The position numbers were made by a program, and so were the translations under genes. The notes below the pieces were generated by a model. The model saw only the letters and a list, made by a program, of their open reading frames with translations, had not been told where the DNA came from and did not search any database. A stretch of DNA of 39,281 nt, taken from NCBI RefSeq assembly GCF_030269485.1, contig NZ_BSTL01000052.1, forward strand, positions 1 to 39,281. Direction: 5' to 3'. Positions 9,284 to 16,148 of this stretch are shown here, piece by piece (the stretch's first letter is position 1; every line of letters begins with the position of its first letter). This DNA is from Actinoplanes sp. NBRC 103695. GTDB taxonomy: Bacteria; Actinomycetota; Actinomycetes; Mycobacteriales; Micromonosporaceae.

Positions 9284-9574
9284 ATGAGCAGAACTAAACC
9301 TTATGCGCAGGATGTGAGAGATGCCGCCGTCGCCTGCCGCGATTCCGCGGCCGACGTCGGCGATCGCCTTCGCGGGCTGCGTGCGCGGCTGGCGAGCCTG
9401 GATGCCGTCCGCCTGGGCATGCCGGATGCCCGGCTGGCGGACCTCCTGGCCGGTTTCGACATCTACGCCCGGATGCTGGACGACGCTCTGTGCGACATCG
9501 CGGGCGACCTGCGCGTTGCGGCCGGCTCGCCGCGGCGTTGCGGCCTGGAGCTGGCCGCCGGAAGTCCCGGGTGA
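9284..9574 (+). CDS. Small helical ESX/WXG100-like protein, first of a pair
   Basis: The product has 96 residues. ATG 9284 was preferred over ATG 9281 because it leaves four bases after the GGAGG ribosome site. The sequence is almost wholly alpha-helical, with two amphipathic helices (DVRDAAVACRDSAADVGDRL and ADLLAGFDIYARMLDDAL) around a short loop with no Trp. This is the usual fold of the partner that lacks a WXG motif in ESX heterodimers. It overlaps the next gene by four bases, so the two products are probably made in equal amounts and pair. Identification rests on size, helix pattern and context rather than on a strong sequence motif. Confidence 0.6.
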   Translation: MSRTKPYAQDVRDAAVACRDSAADVGDRLRGLRARLASLDAVRLGMPDARLADLLAGFDIYARMLDDALCDIAGDLRVAAGSPRRCGLELAAGSPG

Positions 9575-9861
9575 CCTCGATGGACGCCGACTTGGCCGAG
9601 CACGGGCGGGCGATCATCGCAACGGCCGCCGAGGTGGCAGGGGAGCTTGCCGGGTTGCGGCACGCGCTGGCGCCGACACGGGAGCTGTGGACCGGTGTGG
9701 GCCCGGACCTGGACCCGGCGGACGAATGGACGATCGCGGTGGACGGTCTGCTCGGTGCCGACGGCGTGCTCGGCCAGATCAGCCGCGCGTTGGACACCCC
9801 CTGGCCGGCGCTGCCCAGCGCGGGGTGGTCCGGCGCCGAGCCGGCGTCGCCGGGGGCGTGA
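9571..9861 (+). CDS. WXG100-like protein, second of the pair
   Basis: The product has 96 residues from GTG 9571, which overlaps the preceding stop (GTGA); ATG 9580 is an alternative start. It has a helix-turn-helix hairpin with a WTG motif in the turn (PTRELWTGVGPD), as in WXG100 type VII substrates, and a second helix from VDGLLGADGVLGQISRAL. A short Pro/Ser tail follows. It is likely to form a heterodimer with the upstream product. It is co-transcribed with the anti-sigma gene seven bases downstream, an unusual link between a substrate and the sigma control circuit. The pair could be a checkpoint or signal rather than a bulk substrate; that is inference. Confidence 0.65.
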   Translation: MTSMDADLAEHGRAIIATAAEVAGELAGLRHALAPTRELWTGVGPDLDPADEWTIAVDGLLGADGVLGQISRALDTPWPALPSAGWSGAEPASPGA

Positions 9862-9868
9862 TCCGCCG

Positions 9869-10756
9869 ATGAGCAGGCTCCCGTGCGACGACGAGGCGAC
9901 GCGTTCGCTGATCGGCTTCCTCGCGCTCGGCCGCCTGTCCCCGGACGAACGCAGCGCGGTCACCGGGCATCTGCGGTCGTGTGCGTCCTGCCGGGCCGAG
10001 CGGGCCGAGGTCGACAGCGTCATCAGTATCCTCGGCATGCTCTCCGTCACGGACTTCCGGGCGCTGGCGGCGGAATTCGGTGGTCCGGCGGCGGCCACCG
10101 CGCGGCCCGTGCCGGATCAGCTTTTCGGTGCCCCGGGCGCGCCTCGCCCCGTGACCGAGCCGGTGCGGCCGGCCGGGTCGTCGCACGTCGTCCGCCGCGT
10201 CAGCATGGAGCCGGGCCTGCCGCCAATCCGGCTCGGCGAGGGTCATCTCACGCCGCGGCCGGCGACCGGGCGGCTTGCGCGCGGCCCGCACACGCACCGC
10301 CGGCCCGGCGGTCGCCGTCCGCGTACCGGTGTGGTCGTCGGCCTGACGTCGGTGGTCGTGATCGCGCTCGGCGGGCTGTTCGTCTCCCGGTCGTGGTCGC
10401 AGGCAGGCGGCCTGGGCCCGGTGATCGCAGTGGCGGCGACCAGGGACGACAGCAGCGGGGTGGACGTGTCGGCCACCCTGTACGAGCAGGGAGGCCAGGT
10501 CAGCGTGCGGCTCGCCGCGACCGGTCTGGCTCCCGGGGTATATCAGCTCTATGCCGTCACCGACGCCGGTGAGGATCTGCTGCTCGGCCGGTTGACCGGG
10601 TCGTCCGGCGGCGGGACGTACGCCGGTGACATCCCGGTCCGGGTCGACGACCTCTGGTACTTCGGTGTGCGCGAGGTGGACGGTGGCCTGATCGTTGTCG
10701 CCACGGTGAGCAGGGAATCGACGCCGCCGGGCGAGGTGCGGCTCGGCCCTCGGTGA
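9869..10756 (+). CDS. Membrane-bound anti-sigma factor, zinc-finger (ZAS/RskA-like)
   Basis: This encodes 295 residues from ATG 9869. The N-terminus carries the HxxxCxxC motif of zinc anti-sigma factors at His34, Cys38 and Cys41 (GHLRSCASC). A basic linker is followed by one transmembrane helix at about residues 152-172 (VVVGLTSVVVIALGGLFV). The outer domain has a GLAPGVYQLYAVTDAGEDLLLG stretch resembling the extracellular beta-sandwich of RskA-type proteins. It should hold the sigma factor encoded next door at the membrane and release it when the outer domain or a protease senses a signal. The sigma gene begins 76 bases later from its own promoter. A mycosin-like protease encoded in the same regulon could act on it, but nothing in the sequence proves that. 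Confidence 0.85.
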   Translation: MSRLPCDDEATRSLIGFLALGRLSPDERSAVTGHLRSCASCRAERAEVDSVISILGMLSVTDFRALAAEFGGPAAATARPVPDQLFGAPGAPRPVTEPVRPAGSSHVVRRVSMEPGLPPIRLGEGHLTPRPATGRLARGPHTHRRPGGRRPRTGVVVGLTSVVVIALGGLFVSRSWSQAGGLGPVIAVAATRDDSSGVDVSATLYEQGGQVSVRLAATGLAPGVYQLYAVTDAGEDLLLGRLTGSSGGGTYAGDIPVRVDDLWYFGVREVDGGLIVVATVSRESTPPGEVRLGPR

Positions 10757-10798
10757 GTTGCGTCCGCAATGTCCCTCCAGGAGTCCGGCCGATTCGCG

Positions 10799-10826
10799 TG
10801 AACACCGTCCCGAAAAGTCGCGTTAC
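10799..10826 (+). promoter_or_regulatory. ECF-type promoter P3 for the sigma gene (autoregulation)
   Basis: TGAAC at 10799-10803 and CGTTAC from 10821 are separated by 17 bases. The predicted transcript start, 12 bases after the C of CGTT, is base 10833, the G of the sigma gene's GTG. The sigma factor would then read its own promoter and produce a leaderless message. Confidence 0.7.
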
Positions 10827-10832
10827 TGGAGA

Positions 10833-11390
10833 GTGAATCCGGCTATCGACGACGCGAGGCAGGGGGAGTCGTCACTGCTACCCGCTCAGGACGAGGCCCT
10901 CAGACTCGCCTACGCCGCGCACGCGCCGATCCTGATCAACTACCTTCTACGCCTGACCATGGGCAACCGCGCCCTCGCCGAGGACATCCTGCAGGAGACG
11001 CTGGTACGCGCCTGGAACCATCCGGAGGTCCGTACCGCCGACGGGCAGTGGAGTCGCGGCTGGCTCATCACGGTGGCCCGGCGGATCGCGATCGACCACA
11101 TCCGGGCCGACCGGGTGCGCGCCACCGACGTGCTCGACGAGCGCATCGATGAGCCGCCGGACGGCGTCGACCACATCGATCGGCTCATCGACAGCCGGGA
11201 GGTGCGGGAGGCGGTGGCCCGGCTGCCGGAGCGGCTGCGCAGCGCACTGATCGAGATCTACTTCCATGCGCACTCGGTGTCCGAGGCGGCGCAGCGTCTG
11301 TCCATTCCGGAGGGCACCGTCAAATCGCGAACGTTCTACGCGTTACGCGCTCTGCGTGAGGACCTGGTGAATCGCGGCTTCGCCGAGTAG
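10833..11390 (+). CDS. ECF-type RNA polymerase sigma factor
   Basis: The product has 185 residues from GTG 10833; a TTG at 10758 would add 25 residues but lies upstream of the mapped promoter block. Region 2 spans about 22-95 (NYLLRLTMGNRALAEDILQE, GWLITVARRIAIDHIRADR) and region 4 about 125-180 (LPERLRSALIEIYF, IPEGTVKSRTFYALRALRE). A short acidic linker joins them, as usual for ECF sigmas. It lies directly after the anti-sigma gene. Five GAAC-N17-CGTT sites in the window, one before this gene, are its likely targets and would place the secretion locus under its control. ECF subgroup is not assigned here. Confidence 0.9.
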   Translation: MNPAIDDARQGESSLLPAQDEALRLAYAAHAPILINYLLRLTMGNRALAEDILQETLVRAWNHPEVRTADGQWSRGWLITVARRIAIDHIRADRVRATDVLDERIDEPPDGVDHIDRLIDSREVREAVARLPERLRSALIEIYFHAHSVSEAAQRLSIPEGTVKSRTFYALRALREDLVNRGFAE

Positions 11391-11415
11391 CCGGCGAGAA
11401 AGCTCGAACTTTCCG

Positions 11416-11443
11416 TGAACCGGGTCCCCGTGGGATCCGTTCT
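11416..11443 (+). promoter_or_regulatory. ECF-type promoter P4 for the lectin/mycosin operon
   Basis: TGAAC at 11416-11420 and CGTTCTC from 11438 are separated by 17 bases. Transcription should start near 11450 and give a leader of about 25 bases with a GGAGAGGG ribosome site before GTG 11475. A small inverted repeat, GAAAG-N6-CTTTC, lies just upstream at 11398-11413 and could be an operator or the end of the sigma transcript. Confidence 0.75.
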
Positions 11444-11474
11444 CAGGGCACATTGGGTGGAGAGGGAACCAACC

Positions 11475-13241
11475 GTGGCACTGACATTCGTAATTGACCG
11501 GCTTCGCGCGCTCCGCGCGACGGGACTGAGGGCCTGGCGCTCCCTGCGTAGCACCCGGCAGCGGGTGGAGGCGGGCGTGGCCTTCGCGGCCGCCGTCGCC
11601 TGTGTGGTGGCCGCCGCCGTTCAGGCCGGCCCCGCGCTCGCCGAGACGAAGATCGAGGGTGAGGCGGTCCCGGACGACGTCCTCGCGGCGATCGTGGTCG
11701 GCGCCACGTCCTGCCCGGCCGTGACCGGCCCGCGGCTCGCGGCCCAGATGATGGCGGCGTCGCGTTTCGAGCCGAACGCGAAGACCGGCGAGGGCGAGGG
11801 CCTGGCCAATCTGGACGCGGCCGACTGGAAGAAGTGGGCGCCGTGGCAGCGGGCGCAGCGTACCGACGTGCTGGCGAACGTGCTCGCGCTGGCGCACCGT
11901 ACCTGCAAATTCGTGGGCCAGGCCCGGGAGTCCGGTGTGGCCGGCGACCTCTGGGAGGCCGCCATCGCCGCCGACAGCGTGGGCCTGGAAGCGGTGGTGA
12001 AGGCCAAGGGCGTGCCGGAGCGCGCCCGCAAGCACGTCGACACCGTGGCCGGGTACGCCAACTGGTACGCCGACGAGCCGGACTTCACCGGTGCCGAGCA
12101 GAAGACCCGGGAACAGGTACTCAGCGCCACCCCGGGCCCGGTCAAGATCCCGGACGAGTACGTCCCCCTCGTCCTCCGCGCCGGACGTGTCTGCGACGAC
12201 GTGCTGCCCGCCCCGCGGGTCGCCGCTCAGCTCATGGCCCTCTCCGCGTTCAACCCCAACTACCGCGGCCCGAACGGGGGACAGGGCATCGCCCAGTTCA
12301 CCGCGTCGATGTGGGAGCGGTACCGCCCCTCGGCCGGGGCGTCGGTGTGGGATCCGCAGGCGGCCATCCCAGCCATGGGAAGCGCGATGTGCGACCTCTG
12401 GAACCAGCTTTCCGGCATGAAGACCGCCGACGCGAAGAGCGACCCCTACAACCTGGCGCTGGCCGCCTACCAGTGGGGCGTGACCGCGGTCCGGGCCGAG
12501 GGCGGCGTGCCCCGTAAGGCGTCCGTGACGCAGCTCACCGACCTGGCGGCCGGCTACGTCGAGGGATACTCGGCCGACACCCGGCTGGCTCCGGAGAAGC
12601 CGGCGCCGGAGAAGCCGAAGCCAGGAGCATCCACGCCCTCCACGTCCGCTTCCACGCCTCCGGCGCCTCAGTCCGGCCCCTCCAGCTCGGATCCGCAGCC
12701 CGCCGCGGATCCGAGCAAGGCTACGGAGACGACCGGGACCAAGGCTCCGGAGAAGCCGGCGACCAAGCCCGCGGCCCCGGTGTCGAAGAAGTGGAACGCC
12801 GCGGACCGGTGGCAGATCTCGAACGCGCTGACCGGCCGGGTGGCCGACGTCCCCGGCGACGATGTGACCAAGGCCGGCAACACCATCATCGGGATCTGGA
12901 ACAACCAGAAGGCCAAGGACCAGTACTGGCACATCTCCGACGCCCCCGACGCCGGCTGGGTGGTGATCACCAACGCCTTCAGCAACAAGGCGCTCGGCGT
13001 CCGCGACCGGTCCACCGTCAACGGCGTCAAGGTGGTGATGCTGACCCCGGCGGCCGCCGATCACAACCAGCAGTGGCAGCTGCGGGACGGCGGTAACGGC
13101 ACGTACTTCATCGTCAACCGCAACAGCGGCAAGGCGCTGGATCTCAACGGCGACGACTGCTGCGGGGACAACGGCACGCCGATCGGCCAGTGGGATCTGC
13201 AGTCGCGGGCGGTCGACCAGCACTGGAAGCTCCGCAAGTGA
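11475..13241 (+). CDS. Envelope protein: two inactive-looking transglycosylase domains plus ricin-type lectin
   Basis: The product has 588 residues from GTG 11475, eight bases after a ribosome site. An N-terminal basic segment and a hydrophobic helix at about 34-55 act as a signal or anchor. Two lysozyme/SLT-like domains follow, at about 60-200 and 225-370. The second has the classic GQGIAQFTASMWERY stretch. The catalytic Glu, expected in the 'ESxFNP' motif, is Ala95 in the first domain (MMAASRFEP) and Leu256 in the second (LMALSAFNP), so neither should cleave glycan by the usual route. A Pro/Lys/Ser linker leads to a ricin-B-like trefoil at about 435-588 with QxW-type repeats (QYWHIS, QQWQL, QHWKL). 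It probably binds peptidoglycan or glycans at the secretion site. It overlaps the next gene by four bases. Confidence 0.85.
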   Translation: MALTFVIDRLRALRATGLRAWRSLRSTRQRVEAGVAFAAAVACVVAAAVQAGPALAETKIEGEAVPDDVLAAIVVGATSCPAVTGPRLAAQMMAASRFEPNAKTGEGEGLANLDAADWKKWAPWQRAQRTDVLANVLALAHRTCKFVGQARESGVAGDLWEAAIAADSVGLEAVVKAKGVPERARKHVDTVAGYANWYADEPDFTGAEQKTREQVLSATPGPVKIPDEYVPLVLRAGRVCDDVLPAPRVAAQLMALSAFNPNYRGPNGGQGIAQFTASMWERYRPSAGASVWDPQAAIPAMGSAMCDLWNQLSGMKTADAKSDPYNLALAAYQWGVTAVRAEGGVPRKASVTQLTDLAAGYVEGYSADTRLAPEKPAPEKPKPGASTPSTSASTPPAPQSGPSSSDPQPAADPSKATETTGTKAPEKPATKPAAPVSKKWNAADRWQISNALTGRVADVPGDDVTKAGNTIIGIWNNQKAKDQYWHISDAPDAGWVVITNAFSNKALGVRDRSTVNGVKVVMLTPAAADHNQQWQLRDGGNGTYFIVNRNSGKALDLNGDDCCGDNGTPIGQWDLQSRAVDQHWKLRK

Positions 13242-14896
13242 GTGCGGCCCGGGCTGCGCGGATCCGCCGGTCGTCGAGCCGGGTCGCGGCGGTGTTCGTC
13301 GCGGCCCTGCTCGGGGCAGGAGTGTGCGCCTCGCCGTCGCACGCCACCGAGGAAGAGCTCGTGCAGTACTACACGGTCGGCTCGTCGTCGGAGACCCTCA
13401 GCCAGATCGCGGACGAATTCCTCAGCAGTTCCGGGCGTTCGACGGAAATCTTCAACCTCAACACCGGTCGGCGGCAGCCGGTCGGCGGCAGCCTCAGCGA
13501 CCCGGACCGGCTCCGCGCGGGCTGGTACCTGATGCTGCCCTGGGACGCGGTCGGTCCGGGCGTGCAGTACGGCGTCCTGCCGAAGACCGCGCCAGCGCCG
13601 AACTCCGGCACCGACAGTTCGAGTGGTTCCGGAAGCCCGAGTGGTTCCGGCAGTTCCGGCGGGCCGGGTACGCCAGCCGGAGCGAGCGGACCCGGCCCCG
13701 GCGCAACGGGGCAGGGTGTGCGGCCCGATGGCCCCGGCGCACCGCTGGTGGCCGGGGCCGCGCGACCGAACCCGGCCGCGTTGCCGAAGACGCCACCGTT
13801 GCGGCCGTCCGCGTCGAGCAAGTGTGTCGCGGCGACGGCGGCCAGCAAGCCCTCGCACTGGGGCATGAGCCGGCTCACCGCGGACCGGGCGTGGCAGTAC
13901 GGCCGCGGCACCGGTCAGCTCATCGCTGTGGTCGACTCCGGAGTGGACGGCCGGGCGCCGCAGCTCAGCGGCCGGGTGGCGATCGGCGCTAACATCGTCA
14001 CCGGCGACGGGCGTGGCGACACCGACTGCCTGGGCACCGGCACGGCGATGGCGGGCCTGATGGCCGCAGCGCCCCAGGGGGAACTGACCTTCGCCGGTGT
14101 GGCGCCGGAGGCGGTCGTCATGCCGGTCCGTGTGGTGACCGACGGGAAGACCGTCGACGAGGCGAGCCAGGCGGCAGCGATCGAGGTCGCGGTCTCGGCC
14201 GGCGCCACGGTGATCGCCATCGGGTCCTATGTCGACGTCACGCGGGACGCGGTGGCGCGTTCCGTGCGGACCGCTCTGGAACACAACATCGTCGTGGTGG
14301 CCGGGGCCCCGACCTCGGACCGGCCCGCGGGGGCCGCGCTGCCGGACGGTGTGATCCTCGTCGGTGGCGTTGCCGCCGACGGCAAGACCGCGGCCGACTA
14401 CGCCCCTCAGACCGTCGACGTGGTGGCGCCCGGCGTCAACGTGACCAGCATCGGGGTGAACGGCGCCCCGACGTTCGTCGGCAGTGGCACCCAGTACGCG
14501 GTCGCGCTGGCGGCGGGCACGGCGGCGCTGATCCGCTCGACGCACCCGGCGCTCACGGCCGATCAGGTCGCCAACCGCTTGGCGGCCACCGCGGAGAAGA
14601 TGACCGGCAGCCAGTACGGCCACGGCATGATCACCCCGGTCGCCGCGGTGACCCGGGAACTGCCGGGGGAGGCGGCGCCACCGCCGTCGGACGCCGCCGC
14701 GGACCGGCAGGTCAGCGGCGGCGACGGGGTCCGGGTCGCGTTCCTGGTCACGGTGCTGGCTGGGCTGCTGCTCAGCACTCTGCTCGTCTTCCGGTTCCGG
14801 CGCACGATGAGCCGGGCCGCGGCCGAGGGCGATGACGCGCTGGATCGAGATTGGCCGGGCGCCGCGGAGCCGGCCGTGGCCACCGGGTCTCGCTGA
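13238..14896 (+). CDS. Mycosin-like pseudoprotease with N-terminal LysM-like domain
   Basis: The product has 552 residues from GTG 13238, overlapping the previous stop. A signal peptide (about 1-35) is followed by a LysM-like domain at about 43-110 (YYTVGSSS, EIFNLNTGR, GWYLMLPWDAVGPGV) that closely resembles the one at 7887-9191. A Gly/Ser/Pro linker precedes a subtilase domain at about 207-480 and a C-terminal transmembrane helix (VAFLVTVLAGLLLSTLLVF). Only Asp233 (VVDSGVD) of the triad is kept. The His of GHGT is Thr267 (CLGTGTAMAG), and the Ser of GTSYA is Gln419 (GSGTQYA). It therefore cannot act as a serine protease. It is encoded just before the intact mycosin, so it may be its structural or regulatory partner. 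LysM suggests wall anchoring. Confidence 0.9.
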   Translation: MSAARAARIRRSSSRVAAVFVAALLGAGVCASPSHATEEELVQYYTVGSSSETLSQIADEFLSSSGRSTEIFNLNTGRRQPVGGSLSDPDRLRAGWYLMLPWDAVGPGVQYGVLPKTAPAPNSGTDSSSGSGSPSGSGSSGGPGTPAGASGPGPGATGQGVRPDGPGAPLVAGAARPNPAALPKTPPLRPSASSKCVAATAASKPSHWGMSRLTADRAWQYGRGTGQLIAVVDSGVDGRAPQLSGRVAIGANIVTGDGRGDTDCLGTGTAMAGLMAAAPQGELTFAGVAPEAVVMPVRVVTDGKTVDEASQAAAIEVAVSAGATVIAIGSYVDVTRDAVARSVRTALEHNIVVVAGAPTSDRPAGAALPDGVILVGGVAADGKTAADYAPQTVDVVAPGVNVTSIGVNGAPTFVGSGTQYAVALAAGTAALIRSTHPALTADQVANRLAATAEKMTGSQYGHGMITPVAAVTRELPGEAAPPPSDAAADRQVSGGDGVRVAFLVTVLAGLLLSTLLVFRFRRTMSRAAAEGDDALDRDWPGAAEPAVATGSR

Positions 14897-14927
14897 GCGA
14901 GGCCGACCTACCAGGATCGAGGTCGTG

Positions 14928-16136
14928 ATGTTCCGCGCCCGTGTCGCCGCGGTCGCGGCGCTGATCTCTCCGGTCGTGCTGGTGGCGGCGCCGGCTTCGG
15001 CGGCGCCGGCGGTCCCGCCGGTGCCATCGCCCGGCGGGGGATGCCTGGGACCGCCGCAGAGCGTCGAGGCCGGCACCCCGTGGGCACAGTCGCGGCTGGG
15101 CGTCGAGCGGGCGTGGCCGCTGACCCGCGGCGCGGGGGTGACGGTCGGAATCGTGGACACCGGCGTCGCGGCGGACAGCCCGCAGCTGCGCGGCCGGGTG
15201 CTGCGCGGCGTCGACGTCACGAAGAACGCGGCAGCCGCCGACACTGACTGCTTCGGCCACGGCACCTTCATCGCCGGGATCATCGCCGCGGCTCCGGCCG
15301 CCGGCACCGGGTTCTCCGGCGTCGCGCCCGCGGCGAAGCTGTTGCCGGTCCGGGTGGCGCACGGCCTGGACGACGGCACGGCCGGCTTGCTGGCCAGAGG
15401 AATCCGGGCCGCGGTGGACGCGGGCGCCTCGGTCATCAACATCTCCGCGAGCGCCGCCTCGCCAGAGGCGAGCCTGGTCGCCGCGGTCCAGTACGCCGAG
15501 GAGCACGACGTCGTCGTGGTGGCGGCCGCCGCCAACGGTGCCACGGAGCAGCGGACGGTCGCCTATCCGGCCGCGCTGCCCACGGTGCTGGCGGTCGGTG
15601 CGATCGACGCCGCCGGGGTGCTCGCCGACTTCTCCCAGCAGGGCAGACACCTCCGGCTCGTCGCGCCCGGCGTGGACGTGGTGAGTATCGGACCGGGCGG
15701 ACCCGGCCACTGGGTGGGCAGCGGCACCAGCTACGCGGTCCCGTTCGTGGTCGGTGTCGTCGCACTCGTCCGTGCGTACCGGCCGGATCTGACCGCCGCC
15801 CAGGTGCGTCACCGGCTGCTGACCACGGCGGACCATCCGGCGACCGCCATCCCCGACCCCGGTCTCGGCTGGGGAGTGGTGAACCCGTCGGCGGCCGTCG
15901 CCGCGGTGCTGCCGGAGGAGGGCGGCGCGGGTGTCGTCGCGGGCCCGGGCTCGGCCCGCCATCCCGCGCTGCCACCACCGGACCCGATCGGACCCTTCCT
16001 GGCGGCGCTCGGCGCCGGCCTCGCGGTCGCCCTGCTCGGCGCCGTGGGCCTGCTGACCAGGCTGCTGCCGTCCGGGAACCGGCGCCGCTGGCGTCCCGCG
16101 CGGGTGGCCGACGTCCGGAACACGCACCCCTCCTGA
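14928..16136 (+). CDS. mycP: Type VII secretion mycosin (membrane-anchored subtilisin-like protease)
   Basis: The product has 402 residues from ATG 14928, five bases after GAGG. It has a signal peptide (VAAVAALISPVVLVAAPASA), then the mycosin catalytic domain with a full triad: Asp77 (IVDTGVA), His111 (CFGHGTFIAG) and Ser268 (SGTSYAVPF). Asn203 (AAANGA) is the oxyanion residue. A Pro-rich linker and a C-terminal transmembrane helix (FLAALGAGLAVALLGAVGLL) anchor it outside the membrane. Mycosins stabilise the ESX membrane complex and clip some substrates. It is the third gene of the P4 operon, 31 bases after the inactive paralogue. It converges on eccC with a 12-base gap and no visible terminator. 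Confidence 0.95.
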   Translation: MFRARVAAVAALISPVVLVAAPASAAPAVPPVPSPGGGCLGPPQSVEAGTPWAQSRLGVERAWPLTRGAGVTVGIVDTGVAADSPQLRGRVLRGVDVTKNAAAADTDCFGHGTFIAGIIAAAPAAGTGFSGVAPAAKLLPVRVAHGLDDGTAGLLARGIRAAVDAGASVINISASAASPEASLVAAVQYAEEHDVVVVAAAANGATEQRTVAYPAALPTVLAVGAIDAAGVLADFSQQGRHLRLVAPGVDVVSIGPGGPGHWVGSGTSYAVPFVVGVVALVRAYRPDLTAAQVRHRLLTTADHPATAIPDPGLGWGVVNPSAAVAAVLPEEGGAGVVAGPGSARHPALPPPDPIGPFLAALGAGLAVALLGAVGLLTRLLPSGNRRRWRPARVADVRNTHPS

Positions 16137-16148
16137 CCGGGGAACGTC

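Noticed and set aside
11343..15544. Long minus-strand frames opposite the lectin and mycosin genes
   Set aside because: Low-complexity Arg/Gly translations with no motif; the plus frames carry signal peptides and known folds.
16137..16148. Terminator between the convergent mycosin and eccC genes
   Set aside because: Only 12 bases lie between the stops, with no hairpin or T run.
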